Assembly: GCF_024713945.1 (NCBI RefSeq)
Contig: NC_134677.1
Location: 7,896,001 to 7,960,000, forward strand
Reading direction: 5' to 3'
Source of the DNA: Dermatophagoides farinae
Lineage: Eukaryota > Arthropoda > Arachnida > Sarcoptiformes > Pyroglyphidae
Length of the DNA: 64,000 nt
Below, in pieces: positions 36,901 through 53,085 of this stretch. The notes beneath the pieces are model-generated. The model was not told where the DNA came from and made no database searches. It saw nothing but the letters and a program-made list of their open reading frames with translations. Position 1 is the first letter of the stretch. Every line of letters begins with the position of its first letter. The position numbers were made by a program, and so were the translations under genes.

Positions 36901-39066
36901 TCTCATTTCATTCTGCATTTTTTTTTCTACATCATCAAGAGATGTAGATAAATTCATTTACACCTTTCGAATGACTATGATGATGATGATGATGGAACCA
37001 AAATAACCAAAGCGGTTTTCTTTCCCCATATACCAATTGTTTTCATTTTTTTTCACTTTGGTGGTTGGTTATAAACACGCACACAAAGTTGACGCTTTTG
37101 TTTTGACATTATTTATTACCCTTCAAGAGCAAAAAAAAATAAAAAATAAATGTAAAACACCAACAACAACAACAATGACAACAGTTTCATTGGCGTAACA
37201 AAAATTTGAATTTTCTGATTTCCACTATGAAAGGTGAAACAGAAAAAAAATCAGTTCAAACGAGAAATTTAGACATTTTTTTTTGGTTTTGGTTTTGGTT
37301 TTTTGGTGGTGTGATTGATAAATGATCTGAAAAAAAAATTTAAGAATTCATTCCATAGATTGAATGATTGACCGCATGTCTAATTTAGAGTCATTTTTTG
37401 ATTCTTTTTTTTGGCGAAATTTCTTTTCTGTGTATGTGTATTGAATGTGAATGTGTAAAGAATCCACATGATTCAATTGTCCAGTTCACATACCCATACA
37501 ACAACAAAAAAAAAACATTTGTCAATTTTTTTCTTCTGGTTCACCTTTGGTGTTTATTATTATTATGTGTGTGTGCTTGTGTGCGTGTGTGTGTATAATA
37601 TTTTCATTCACTCTGTCGGTTGATCGGTATTTATTTACCTTGATTTATTAAAAAAAAAGTTAAATTTTTTTTTTATTTCATTTTGTAATTTTAGTGGTTT
37701 TATAGCTTGTTTAGTTTGCTTGCTGGGTGTAATCATAAATCTTGTGTAGATTTTTTTTTGGCACATTTTTTTTTTTTTTTTTTGGTCGTTCAAATCCATG
37801 TGTTGGGTTATAACTGGATTTTTGGTTTTCTTTTCTCATTCGGTTAAATGTGCATGAAAAATGTATGTCACACACACACACACACACACACACACAAATT
37901 TGACTTTGACGGACAAATGTATATGATATACATTCTTCATGGTGATTTTTGGTTTCTTTTTTTTTCCTTTTTTTTTGTTCCATGATATATGGATATTCAT
38001 CATCAGCATCGTCATCATTATTGCCACCGCCACCATAACCATCATCAACACCACAATGTCAATGGTTGTGTTTGACAAATGAAAAATTGCTTCAAAACGA
38101 AACAAAACAAAACAAAACAAAACAACGAAACAACCAATGAAAAAGTGAAAAATTTTTTCAAAACCCTAACCGAATTTGTTGGTGTTTGGATCAACGAGTG
38201 AATTTTTATATTATCACACAGAAGCTCAGTGTGTGTGTGTGTGTATGTGTGTGTGATTGACTGAATTACTCACTAACTTGTGATTTACTGAATAACTGTT
38301 TGCTTGACTGACTGACTTGACTTGATTTGATTTTTTTTAAACTTTTCACTGGTTTACCATCAGCCAAAAAAAAAGGTTTACCATGTTTTTTGTGCGTGTG
38401 TGTTTGTATCATGAATTATGTTTGGCTTCCAATGTCATATTTTTTTTTTTATTTTGTCAATGACAATTGTTGATGAATCATTGTTGTTGTTTTTTACATT
38501 TAAAAAGGTATTGTTCTTGTTGGTGATTTTTTTTTTAAAAAATTCCATTTTCTCGGAAAAAAACTCCTGGCCTTTGATTTATTGGTCAATTTTGGAATCA
38601 GCCTATGAAAAAAAAATCTCCATAATGGGCCCATAATAAAAAAAATAAAAAATTTTCATTTCAAAGTTTTATGGATCCCGGCTGTTGTTGTTGATGTTAT
38701 GATGTTATGATGTTGATGATGATGATGATGATGATGGCCGGATTTGTGATTGAGCAGTAGTTTGTCGTCATTGTTGTACATGAATAATTTTGTACACGTA
38801 TAAAATTTATTGTTTGGAATGAATGAAAATGAAAACAAAAACAAATCCAAAATGATGATTATGAAAAATTTGATACCAGATTTTGATATTCACTAGATTC
38901 TGGTCATTTATGAAACAATGAAAATAAAACTGAAATAACTTCTTTTTTTGGCCTTCTGAATGGTTATATTTTCTTAAATCAATCGTCGTTTGTCCAAACA
39001 AACAACGTGTGTTTGTATTCATAATGATATTTATGACAATTTATATATCCATTCATTCGGATATGT

Positions 39067-39075
<9 letters not shown>

Positions 39076-39102
<27 letters not shown>
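39076..39102. repeat. (GA)n microsatellite
   Basis: This is an uninterrupted GA run of about 13 units directly after a short (CA)n. (GA)n arrays are potential GAGA-factor sites, but no promoter is evident beside it. Confidence 0.9.
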
Positions 39103-40097
39103 AAATTGAGATTCATTTGAATGAATTAAATGAATGAAAATTTTTTTTTTATTATTATATCATTATATTTGGTTCGTTATTACTGTTCTTCTGGATATAT
39201 TGTGTGTGTGTGTGTGTGTGTGTGAAATATAGCAAACAATTTTTTACAATTTTCGTTTTTCTTTTTTTTTTTGCAAATAATAAATGCATTACATTATATA
39301 TAACAGCAATAAAATCCTGGCCATGTTTTTTTTTCTTTCACTATTTTTTTTTTGACATGTCTGTAACATGTATATATGTATAATAATAGATTGGCGGCCA
39401 CTTAATTTGGAATTTATATTCTGCCACATTCATTCATTCATTCATTCATTTTTTTTTGTATTCTGTTGTTGTTGCCATAAAGCCATTTCTTATTTATTAT
39501 TACAATAATTCTATATGGCTTCACTCGATTCTGATTCTTTGTATTCTTCTTTTTCGTTGTCGTTTTTTTTCATATTTTAAATTTTCATTTTTTTTCTTCA
39601 TTTCATTTCATTTCTTCAAACATTTTCTCATTTTCTCAAATGTCCATGTATCATGGTTGTTACATTCCGTTATTCATATTTATATATATGTGTTTGATTG
39701 GCCGATGCCATATTGTTGTTGTTGTTGAAAGTTGTTGTTGTTTGTTTATGATTCTATCGTTCAGTCTCATTGTTGTTGCATCAATTCTATTTTTTTTTGT
39801 TCATTCTTATATATTCATTCCTGTTTGTAATTTATTGTTATTATTATCATTATTGTTATATAACTTTTTTCTTTTTTTTATTTCTCGGTGAATTTGTTGT
39901 ATGTGTGCTGGGTATGGGGAGGAGAGGGGAAAGGAAATGTTTCATTCACTCACTCTATGTGTTTTTTTTTATATACATTGTAACGGAATAGAATTTTTTT
40001 TTTGCTCTGTATCACTCTGTGTGTGTGTGCGGGGGTGGATGAAAAAAAAAATAAAATAAAGTGTCACATACATTAGCATCATCAGATAAATATATTA

Positions 40098-40099
<2 letters not shown>

Positions 40100-40124
<25 letters not shown>
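40100..40124. repeat. (GACA)n tetranucleotide microsatellite
   Basis: About six tandem GACA units are followed by a CAAA variant. A similar CAGA array occurs near 57476-57495, and the complementary CTGT type near 63434-63452. Confidence 0.9.
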
Positions 40125-40128
<4 letters not shown>

Positions 40129-40301
40129 AATTCATTGACGATTGATGAAACAAATTCATAAATAACGTATAAAGTAATAATGATCGAAATAAAACGAAAT
40201 ATATAACAATCAACAATCAACAATGATAATAATATGAGAAAAAGATCATTGATCGTTCTATTATATTTATCGTTTAATATAGTTTTTTTTTGGATATCAA
40301 A

Positions 40302-40332
<31 letters not shown>

Positions 40333-41245
40333 GATCCATTTCAATATCCGTATCCGTATATAACAGCTATATTTTTGTTGTTGTTGTTGTTATTGTTGTC
40401 CTATATAGCTGAAAGCTGTTTTGTTTTGTATTTTTTTTTTTTTTTTTTTTTTTTGCTTGCTTTACTATATCTATAATTTTCACTCATCACACACACACAC
40501 ACACGCACAAATCTTTGCTAACAATTTTTATTTTCTCTTTGATTATAGAATAAAGTAGTAGTTGTTTGATGTTTGAAAAACTCATATATATATATAATGA
40601 AAATGGACGACAACGATGATGATGACGACGACGACGACGACCAAATGAATGAATATGAACGTGTCAGCAGCAGCATCAGCAATAGAATCCATGCACACAC
40701 ACACATCAAACAATAACAAAATATCCAAAGCATCAGCAGTCAGTCAACGATCTTTCCATCCATCTATCCATCCAATTTGATCCATTCATCTGACACATCT
40801 ACACACACACATGCACACAAACATCAAAATGATTGTTGTTTTTATCGTTGTTGTTGTTGTTGTTGGCTCTATGTGTATGTGGCATCGATCCATTCCATAA
40901 AGTAAACGTCCTCCCGTTTTATTTTTATTATATAATACACACACACATTATTATAAAATCTATAAGGAATGAAAGGCAAAGAATCCAGAATGAATGACAT
41001 GGCATAAAATGAAATGAAATGAAATGACGAGCATTAGCTGTGTGTGTGTGTGTGTGTGTATAGAATGAAAAACAACGAAATCATCAACCAAAATAACCGA
41101 CACACAGTGTTTTTTTTTCTTTCTTTTCATACCCGAAATAGTCGATCCAACAGAAAGAAATGAAAACTGTAACAACCAAGTCGTCAGTCAGTCATTCAAT
41201 GTGTCCATTCAAAATGATTCTTTTTTTGCTTGCTTGATTCAAATG

Positions 41246-41278
<33 letters not shown>

Positions 41279-44200
41279 TAAGGTGTTATTGTAATTGATG
41301 GCTGGACGTAATTTATGGTGCACAATTTTTTCACTCTCTATAGACACCCCTTTGCAACAAAAAAAAACAACACATTGCATAGCCAACAAAACAAATAATA
41401 AACATGTGAATGTGAATAAGCTTTGGGTGGTGGTGGTGGCGGTGGTGTTGGTGGAAAGGGCGATAGATTGGTTGTGTAACGGATGTGTCAAATGTTTTTG
41501 TTAGGATACTTTTTTTTTCTTTTTTGTTTATTTGTTTGTTTCGTCTAATTAGTTTTTTTTTTTCGTTTTCTCTCATTCGTACATTCATTCATTCATCCAT
41601 TGAATGTCTGATTCTTCCATTCCAAAAACAATAATAAATTGAAACAAAAGCAAAAAAAATGCATAACGATTCTGTTTTGATGGGCATTCTTTCTCTCTCT
41701 CTCTCATTGGAAATTTATTTTCCTTGTCAAAATCATGACGATGATGAGAAAAGGAATTTTTTTCAACTGAAATATTCCTTGGGATTCTATTCAAACACTT
41801 TTACACTTCCGTTACAAATATAATGATGTTCAATGTCATTGTGTGTGCGTGCGTGTGTGTCCAGCTAGTTTGTCTTTCATTGTTTATGATAATAATAAGT
41901 AAATTTATGACCCTAAAATTAAAACTCACTTTACTGCGAAATCATTATGCACAGACATAGTGTTTTTTTTTTGGTTTTGAAATCGAAACCACCACCCCCG
42001 ATTGTTTATGTAACAGATAGATAGATAGATAGATGGTCGAATGGATGGATGGATAGATTTTCCATCAAAAAAAAATGAAATGAAATGAAATGAAATAAAA
42101 CCAAACGAATTTAATCCTCAAAATGTTACTATTGGGAAACATATTAAATGTGACATTTACGATATATGCGTGTGTGTGTGTGTGTGTCCATTTTCATACT
42201 CATAGGTACATTTTCCATTATTGTTATTATTGTCAGGAGAAAAAAAAACTAAAATTTAAAGACAAACAAACAAAATATACGCGGTTTGTAACGAATCTTA
42301 AATATATATGACATTTTTCTTTTTCTCCTATGTATGTCAATTACAGTCAGGCCTCACAAAATTTATGTCCGTCACATGTCACATGTAATATTTATTTTTT
42401 TTCCTGTGCTAGTGATGGTGGTTTCATTCGTTTGTTTCGGTTGGTTTTCATTTCATTTCATTTCATTTTTCCTGATAATGATGATGATTATTCAATGATG
42501 GTGATCATCATACATGTTCACAAGGAAAGACCATATCATCATCTTCATCATCATGATCATTATATCCATCTGGTTTAATTTGGATGGTCGATGTAAAAAT
42601 ATTTACCCTTGTCTTGTCTTGTGGATGAATATACATTTTTTTCTATTATGAATCCGATTGATCCAATAAATCGATTAATCACTTTGTGGAAAACGATACG
42701 AAAAAAATAAATAAAATAATTTGTGATATACGACTTGTTGTTGTTGTTGTTGTTGTTGTTTTCGTTTTCATCCATTTCGATCAATAATCGATTTGAGATC
42801 TCATTCTTTTCCCTCTCTCTCTCTCTCTCTCTTTTTCTATACTACCTGGTCATAATAATATATCAAAAGATCCATGAATTAATGAAAACTGATCGATAAT
42901 GAAATATAATGATGATGATGATGATGACGAAGGTTACAACCCACCCGAATAATATTTATGTATACAATCTTTATGCTCAAATGAACACGTGTCCTATCCC
43001 CCATCCGTATATCTATCTATTTCACTATATTTATTATTTCCAGGTTTAAATATATTACATTTATATGAACCTTACAAAGAAAATTTCATTTTATTTGATG
43101 GTTACGAATTGAATTTTTTTTTTTTTGTTCACTCATTTTGGATCAAAGGCTATACTAACCAAAACAAAACCAACCGATACCATATAACCGATTTATAAAA
43201 AAAAAATGAACCGATCCTGCTTGCCTGCCTGCCTGCCTGCCAGTCAAATGTTTTGGCTGTCAATGACAAGGAAAAGGATATTTATCATTTTCTTCATCAT
43301 CATTTTATATATAGTTTTCTAGTCTTTTCATTTTATTTTATTTTTTTTTTTGTTTCCACTGACGTCAACGTCATTCAATTCATTTTTTTTTTTGTGATTC
43401 ACATAGAGCAATATGGTTCATTGAGTGTGTGTGTGTGTGTGTTTGCATAATAGCTCAAACTTTGATGTATATCTCAGTGTGTGTGAGTGTATATAATTGT
43501 TTCATCATCATCATCATCATCATAATCAATGAATGTACCACCGAATTTTTTTTTATTATGAGATCCATTTTTTGGTCATAACAATATTTCTTTCTCTTCG
43601 CAAAAAAAAACGAAAAAGAAATCTGCAATATATGGACGTGTCATTTTTATACCATGTTTATATTTCTTTCCATCTATATGGGCTATTTGTCAAAAAAAAA
43701 CGATAACAATTGTCCTTCTTGGTCATAATGGCTAAAAATGTCAGAATCATGTTTCAGAAATATAAATGAATAATAACAAAACAGAGCAACAAGAAAAAAA
43801 AATCAAAACAAAACGTCCATACTGATCTATAGGTTTCAATGAAAATGAAAAAAAAAATTTTTTTTGTTGTTGTTGATTGCGCATGATTCATTTGAATTTA
43901 AATTTATTCAACCTTTTTTTGATTTGATTTGACTTGATTTGGTTTGATTTGATTTGATTTGATTCGTCCAATTGAAACATCAGCAATGGCATCAAATCAT
44001 CATCATTTACATTATTGTCATCCTAGGGCATCATCATCATCATCATTTTTTCCATGGCCCTTTATCATTTGATGGCGTGGTCCTAGGGCTTTTTTCTGGT
44101 TCGTGTGTTTGGTTTAAAGGATCCATGAAGAAAAAAAAATTGATGAAAAAAAGTGTAGATTTTCTTCCTTTTAATCTTTTTTTTTCTTTCTTTTTTGGCC

Positions 44201-47200
44201 AAAAAAAGGACTTTCATTCATTTTCGGTCGTTTTCATTCTTCTAGTTATAGCATAGGCTAAGGCTGCTTTCATATAAATAATGATTGGCCATTAATAATG
44301 ATAATAACCCAATGTTTCTCTCCATGTGTATGTGTGTGTATGCCTGGGCCCTTTTTCCTTTTCCTTTTTTTTATTATTTTGTTCATTTCGTTAACATTTT
44401 TTTCTGGTTGAAAATGAGTGAAAAAAGAGAAAAAAAAATTGTTTAGCCTTAGCCATATATACAATACACACATACACACACATACATACTGTAAGTGATG
44501 CCTGCCTGTCTGAATTTAATGACGAGAATGTCAAAATTAATGTATATTTGCCTGCCTGGCTGGCTGCCTAGGTCTTCTTTGTCTGTATGTGTGTGTGTTT
44601 GCATGGATCCATTTGGTTTTTGTGTGTGTGTGTGTGTGTTGAATTTATCCACATCCATCCATCCATCTATCGTTAGAATACATATTATTATTACACATAT
44701 ATATATATGTATGAATCTAAAATGGTAAATGTTATGAAAATTTCACATACACACACACACACACACAAGGTTTTTTTTTTCTACACCAAAAAAAATAAAT
44801 AAATGAGTTTAACGTATATATTTGTGTGTAATAATATAATAGTCTCTCTCTCTCTCTCTCTCTCGCTCTCATTTATCTTAAATGTTTGCATGTTATTTTC
44901 ACGACTAACTAACTAACAAACTAATATCATCATCATCATCATCATCATCTTGATTCTATATTCTTACATTTCATTTTCTAATGTTTTTTTCCTTTATTTT
45001 GTCTCAGAACAATATATATATAGCACATGAACAGAGAAAATATTTACCCCCCTCTCTACACGAAAATTAATTACAACATTTTTGCAATAAGAAACATCAA
45101 GAATCATTATAATAATAATAATCTAAATAGAATATTCTTTGAATTTGAATTTTTTTTCCAATTGTCACACACACACACACACACACTTGAATTGACACTT
45201 TTTTTTGTTACATTTTAATAAAACAGATAATTGTTGTTTTTTGTTTTGTTTTGTTTTTGTTACCAGTGTTAAGAAATGTGAAATTTCAGAATTTTATAAT
45301 GATGATGACAGGTCCATTTTTTTTGTCAAAAAAAAAAATTTTTTTTTTTCATCACCAAAACTAACGCCACCAATTGAGAGAATTGTGAACAACAACAGGA
45401 TTTGAATCTACAAATCTTAATGAATTGAAAGAAATGTGGTGGTGGATGTTTGTTTTTTTTTTTATTATCAATTTTTTTTTTCGTAGTGGCAAGAATAATT
45501 ATGTGACCATTTTAGGTATTCGCACATGCATACATGCCATCAGTCCATATCATTTGAATCACACACACAGACATACCAACGAAACTTTTACAATTTTTTT
45601 TCCTTCTCTCCGACAATAATGATGTAAATGTGATTCATTTGGTCCAAATCTTCATCATCATCATCATCATCATCATTTTGATGGTTGGCAGTTGGATGAT
45701 GGTAATGATGATGAGCCTCAAAGTGTATGTTACTCAAATGGAAAAAAATGATCCTGAATTCTATGATGTTCATTTCATAACCAGAGAATTTTTTTTTTTT
45801 TTGATTTTGGAATTATGAATGAAATAAAATGAAAAAAAACGAATGGAATGAATGAATGTTTCCAAATGTATGGAATGGAAAATGAAATGAATGGCATACA
45901 TACATACACACACACACATCCTAGTATTAAAGAATTGAGCATACACACCAATGATGATGATGATGAAGAAAAAAAAAAAGATAAATTATTAAACACACAC
46001 ACACACACGCCATATATGAATGAATGTATATTTATGGAGACAAAGAGAATGGTGGTGGTGGTGGTGGTAGGAGGGAAATTGTTAATAATGGGTCCTAGAA
46101 TTTTTTTTTTTTTATTATTTCGCTACACGACACATGATGATGATGACCATTTATCATTTATTACGAATTTATATATGGCCTATGATATACGATTAAGTGA
46201 ATGCATTTGTGTGTGTGATGCATCTATGAGTGACAGGATAGAATTTTATCATCATTAAGTTGGTTTGTTTGGTACGACGAATCATCATCATCATCATCAT
46301 GGATCACGATCTGATCATTCTGATTGACTGTTTCCATTTTTTTTCATTTTTTTTTTTGGTTGAAAAATAAAATGAGTAACCAGAAAAAAATGATGCTGAT
46401 TCCACATTGTACATGGATGGTATTCAGGTTTTCGGGTTGTTCAAAAAAAATTTTTTTTTTTCATTCCTACCCCCTATTTGTGTGTGTGTGTACCGTCAAT
46501 AAATGAATGAAGAAAAAAGTCATTTATTTTCCTTTTTTTTCTGTGTGCAGTGTGTGTACACCGATGCTATATGCAACGTAAAACACAAAACAAAACAAAT
46601 GTCGCCCCTATTTTGATTTTGCTTTAGTGGTTTAATTCCATCCATCCATCCATCCATCCCTATTGATAATTTTCTTTGATATGTTCGTGTTGTTGTTGTT
46701 GTTGTTCCATTTGAAATCATTTAACATCAACATAGCATTCATTCAATTTTTTATATATAAATGAAATACAAACACACACACACAAACACACTGGTGTGAT
46801 AGATCGAAAACGATTACTACAATAAAAAAACGTGATGGCTGAATGGCTTGAAGATCGATGTCTGCCATTAATGACTGGCACGTCGTATTGTTGTGTGTGT
46901 GTATGTTTTATACGACGACCAAAAATTTTGCATCATTTTTTCAAATCTTGTTGTTCCATGTTGGATCATTTTTGATGATGCAACCATGATCATGATGATC
47001 AAGATGATGATGATGATGATGATGATGATAAACATTCGTCAATATAGATGAAAATTCTAATATTTTTCACTGCTGCTATTTTGTTTGGAGTGGTAAAAAA
47101 AAAGAAATCCAACCTGAATTGCCTGAATTGTGGTAGGGTGTGTGTGTGATTATTATGAATTGAGTGACATTATTACATACAAACTGTCAATAATCATTCT

Positions 47201-50200
47201 ACATACACACACACACACAATGAAATCATCAACAAAATTTATTTTAACCATTCATTTTGATTTTGTCAGACAAACAAAAACATCCCCACTATACACACAC
47301 ATGCATACACAAACAAACCTGAGCCTCAATTCAATATCCAAGATTCCATTCGGTTTTCATTTTCATATTGGTGTCTGTGGGATTCTTTCCATTCATTCAT
47401 TCATTCATTCTAACACCCAAAACATCAAATATATTTTATCGTTTTTTTTTCTTTATGGTTCTCGATTATTCATCCCTATCATTGATTATGATGATGATGA
47501 TGATGATGATGATGATTGTTTGGGTTCCTCTTTCTCTCTTTTTCATTCATTCATTCATTGGTTATATAATAAAATAATACTGATTCTCCCTGTCAGTTTT
47601 GTATTTGGAACATTCGAAATGTTTATACCACATCACACTATCATCCTCATCATCATCATCATCATATCACCAACGACGGTTCTCTTTTTCTGGTATATGT
47701 TTTAATGATAAATTGTTATTACCGTCATTATGTTTTGTGTGTGTGTGTATGTGTTTATATGGATTCTTGGATCCAAATCACACGCACACCAGGGCCCTGA
47801 TGCTGTTGATGATGATGATGATGGCAATGGATAATGGTGAATAAGTAACGTCGTCGTCGTCGTCGTCATCGTCAATGATGATGATGATGATGATGATGAC
47901 GACGTTAATCCTGGACACTCAGACACTCAGCAGGTTTAGATAGGTCCACAATTTTTTTTTATATCTGTGTGTGTGTGTGTGTGTATTTGTTTCAACCTTC
48001 AGTCGTCATCATCATAAGGATACCGTGTGTGTGTGTGTGTGTATTTTCAAACAAGAGTTTAATATTGACATTGGTATGGCATTGGCGTCGTGCGGGGTAT
48101 AATATCTGTTTTTCTTTCTCTTTCTTTTTTTTGGCAATGTTCATCTTGTTCATTTCGTTGATTTGATGATGATGATGATGATGATTTTTTCATGTCTATC
48201 TATCTATCTTTCATCCACATACACACACGAAAACACAAACAGAACTTTTTTTCTTCTATTTGATTCATCTAAAAATTCATAACGAATAGCCAGCTATTAA
48301 ATGACTTAATGAACAACGAAAAAGTGAGAGAGAGAGAGCGAAAAAAATAAATTCCGTGCATCATTTCAATATTTTAATTCATTAGCTTTTTTCTCTGCTA
48401 ATGATAATAATAATTTTCTTTCTTTCTTTTTTTGTTTTCTCCATTGATGATGATGATGTTTTTTTCGCTCTCTCTCTCCCTCCCTCGCACATACACACAT
48501 ACAGACACATTATGATTTCATTTCATTCAAAAAAAAAAAAAAAAAAAACCAACCAACTAACTGATACAATCGTCATTAATTATATCAGGAGCCAAGAGAA
48601 ATGAAAAAAAAAACGATGAAGAACAAACAAACAAACAAACAGAGTGGAGAAAAAAAAACGAAACACATCAAAACATTACACCACACAGTCACAAAACGTA
48701 AGTATAGTATTCATACATTGGATCATTTTTTTTCTGGCTCTTTTGTTGCTGTTTGGTCGGTTTGTTGGTTGGTTGGTTGGTTGATATGTGAAAGAAAATA
48801 TGAATCCATGGAATTCATCCATTCTCATTGGTCATTATATTTAATGCCTTTTGATATATTCTCTTCTTCACTTAATGATTCTCCATCAAATTTTTTGATG
48901 TGCTTTGGATGGATGGATGGATGGATGTATGGTTGAAATGAAATGATGATTATAGCTTCGTCGTTGATGATGATGATGATGATGTGATCCATATCAGTGT
49001 GTGGATCATTCCATCATTATGGAATGGTTAAAGTTTGATAATAATGATGATGAGCATGATATTTAATGATAATAATTAAATTTACCATTTTTTTTCTCTG
49101 TCTTTTCCCTCAAAAAAAATATTCATATAATATCCAAATGGATCCGAAGAAGAAGAAGAAGAAGATGAAGGTGTATTTTGTTGTGGATGATTCCATTTGA
49201 TTCGATTTATTTCTTCATTTTTTTTCGTTTCTGGAACCAATTTTTTTTCTCATCGTGTCCATAATTTTTCTCGTTTTGTCTTTTTTTTTTGTTTTGTTTT
49301 GTTTGCTGTGGATACTTGAATACAATGTCATTTTCTTTACATTAGTATTACATGAATGAAAACAAAAATGAGTAGTAACCCCAAACGAATTTATCATTCC
49401 AAGTGAATTGGAGTCAAAAGAAATCAAAAGTCATAAATCACACACACACACACACATAACCCGAATGAAATATTCTTTTGGTTTTTTTTTGTCTTTTTTA
49501 CATCATCATCATCATCATGATTCGGATACCAAACGAAATAATAATGAAGACGATGTTGATTTGGAGGTTTTTCCAAAGAGAATTCTTTCTGTTTTTTTTT
49601 TGCTTTGATGTTTAGAATTGGATTTTTTTTTTTGATTTTTTAGCCATTCATCCATTCATTTATAATCATGATGTGGTTGGTTGTGGTCAATGATGGTCAA
49701 ATGAATGAAAAGAGAGAAAAAAAATGTCATAAGAATAGAATATCGATAAATCGACAACATCTATTATATATGGATGAATTGCATCATCAACAACCAAAAC
49801 AACAACAACAACCACAACAACAACAACAACAACGATTGAATAGGCGGAGAGAAATATGTATTCTTGGCCATTCAAGAATTTGAGATGGATTATTCATTTT
49901 TTTTTATTCATTCTTCTGATTCTGTTGTTGTTGTTGTTGTTGTTATTATTGTTCCGTTTTTCATTTTTTTTTTTTTTGTTATGAATGAAAATGTCAAAGT
50001 GAGATAAATTGTCTTTGATTTTTTCTTTTTCTTTTTTTTTTTGCATTTTTTCTCATATATATATTCAGTTCACTTGATTATCTGTCAATTTATTTTTCAT
50101 TTTTTTTTTGGAATGAAAAAGAAAAAAAAGACGTTTATTCGTATTATTATTTGTGCATCCTTATGCACACACACACACACACATGATATGTCACATTCGA

Positions 50201-53085
50201 ATACATGTATCGGGTTCATAAATTTGAATTTTAAAGAAGAAAAAGAAAAAAAAATTCCGTTTGTTAGAATACGACACACACACACACACACAAACAAATA
50301 TGGATAACAAATGACATATGACACAAACACACACACACACACACAGAATTGATCGTTGTTGATATGAAAAATCGATGATTTTTCTATAAAATTTTTCTCA
50401 TTTATTTGTTCAACAGAAAAAAAAAATGTTTTCAATTTCGCTCATCCCATCATCATCATCTTATTTCGACATTTAAATTGCAAGAAATTTGAATTGAAAC
50501 ACTATAATTATCACAATGAAATATTATACACGGATTTTGTTCGTTTATTACATTTAACCATATATATAAATATATTCCATATTAATTGTTTTTTTTCACA
50601 TTGCAAAAAAAAATAACTACCGACAAATGACAATTTTTTTTTCAAGTAAAAAATATGGAATCGAAAAAAACATATGAATGTATATAGATTGTGTACAAAA
50701 CAAACGATTGAACAAACAACAAATTCACAATTCTTTTCTTGGTTTTTTTTCACTTACTCATTCACCCACTCACTCACTCACTCTTTTTTTTCCTATTCCT
50801 TTTCTTGTTGTTGTTGTTGTTGCTGTTGTTCATATAACTCATTATATCTCATTTCTGTTGGTGACAAATGGACTGGCCATTAATTTTTTTGACTGTTTCA
50901 CCAAGAAAGATAACAACAAACTGAGAAAAAAAATAGAAGAAGAATAACGACGACGAAAGAAACCAGAATCCAACTATAGTATAAAATGATCAACCAGACA
51001 ACAAAACCAACCAATGGATGATGTTGATGATGGACGAATATTAGTTTAGCAAGTTGGTTGCAAGCAAACCAATTTATATAACCATCATGTATGTATGATA
51101 GATATTATTATTAACGAACGAATATTAATTATAGACCAATGTATCGTACAAAATGCATCAATTATCTTGGTGAAAGTGATACACATGAACAGATAGACTT
51201 TCATTTTTTATTCTACAGTTTTTTTTGCGCTAAAAGAGTTTTTTTCTGATTTTTTTTCTTTATGGATCATCATCATCATCGACAAAGAATGTGTTGCCAT
51301 TCATTTCATTTTGTTGTTTGATTAGTGTGATGATTTTGTTGTTGTTTTTTTTCATATTCTGGTTTTTTTTCATATTCTAGGAGGTTCCCAATAACAACAA
51401 CAACAAAATGGTAAGAGGAGGGCAGAAAGAATTTTCCGGTTTCATAGTTTCAATTACAAATTTTTCAGCACTTTTTTTTTCTCTCAAAATAAATATATGG
51501 ATATAGATCTATCGTTTTTGTTTGTCTTGACTATTCCCGTAATAAATGACATTCCATTATAAACGATGTGATGATGATGATAATAATAAAACGCTTGTAA
51601 TCAACAAAAAACGAACAATGAAAATGAAAAATGAATCAGTTTTTTGTCACACTTCATTTTTTTCTTTTTCAACTTTCTTTTTTTTTGGTATCATCATTTT
51701 ATTCTTTCGGTTTATGACAAATCGACAATAAGGTTTTGACACATTTTTGTTATTTTTTTTTGTTCTTGTTGTCTGCTTGCTTTTTCATTACTGAACCTAA
51801 AAATACTGGAAATTGGTTGATGATTACAAAAAAAAAACTGAGAAATGAAATGAAATGAACTGGATGAATCGATGATGACACACACACACACACACAATGG
51901 AATCAAAGTTCAATCATTAATTTCTTGTCTTTCCCTCTGTGTATAGCTGACCGATTACGATTTTTATGAACAGCGATTTTTATTTTGGTTTTCATGAAAT
52001 TATTTTTTTTCCATTTCCAAAAAAAAAAACGTAAAAGCTAATACCTGATTGAAGAGAAAATAAAACCTCCATATATATTACCGTCAGACAGTTTTTTTTT
52101 TTTTGAATTCACATCTCAACGACGGTTTTTAAGTTTTGACAAATCCTAAACCAGTGATAAATAAAATGTAACTAAAAGAAAACGGAAAAAAATAGATCAA
52201 ATTGATTGTTGTTGTTGTTGAAAATGTTTCATTCTTTAACATTCAGTAGTTGGTTTTTTTTCCAAAGAAATGATGATAATAACAAAACAAAAAAAATTTC
52301 CAGATGGAATTATTTTTGGTGTTTTATTTCTATTTGTGTGTGTGTGTGTGTGTGAATGTGAATTTAAATTGAAAAAAAATGAAATGAAATGAAATAAATC
52401 AATGAACAACAACAACAACAACAACGACGACGACAGAAAAAATAACTGCCATTTATTGAGATCAATAATAATCTACCCGTTTCTTTGGAAAAAAAAATGA
52501 TGAAAAACGAGTAGATTTTTTGTTGTTGTTGTTGTTGTCACCAGAAAAAATTGACAAAACAACAACAAAAACCTTGATTTTCATCATATTTCACATGTAT
52601 ATAGTGTGTGTGTGTGTTAAAAAGAGAGAGAAAAAAGATTTTTCTCTATATCAAAAGTCGATATGATTTATTCCTTCCTCTTTTTTTTTTTTAGTTTTTC
52701 TTGTTGTTATTATTATTCTTTGTCGATCATGATCTTACAATCATCATCATCACCATATTATTTTTGATGTTGCATTGTCGGTTCATGACCATTGAACTTG
52801 TGTGTGTTTCATCGTTGTTGTTGTTGTTGTTGTTGTTGTTGTGGTTTGATTTTTTACACCGCATTCATTCATTTTATTTCAATCACCAAATGTAAATTGA
52901 CATGAAATATCCATCCTTGAAATGATAAAATATGAGATACAGAAAGGTGTTTATCGTATCGTTCAATAATAGGCCAAAAATAAAATATATTGTCGCTGCG
53001 GTGTGTCAAAGAAAGAATTATTTGACAAGTTTGGATTTTCAATTTTTTTTTTCATTTGCAAATACATTTTTTTTTTTGGTCTTGC

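Noticed and set aside
47130..47705. 191-codon plus-strand frame, the longest outside teashirt
   Set aside because: It is made of translated (CA)n, (ATTC)n and (GAT)n arrays (His-Thr, Ser-Phe-Ile-His, Asp and Ile runs) with no domain.
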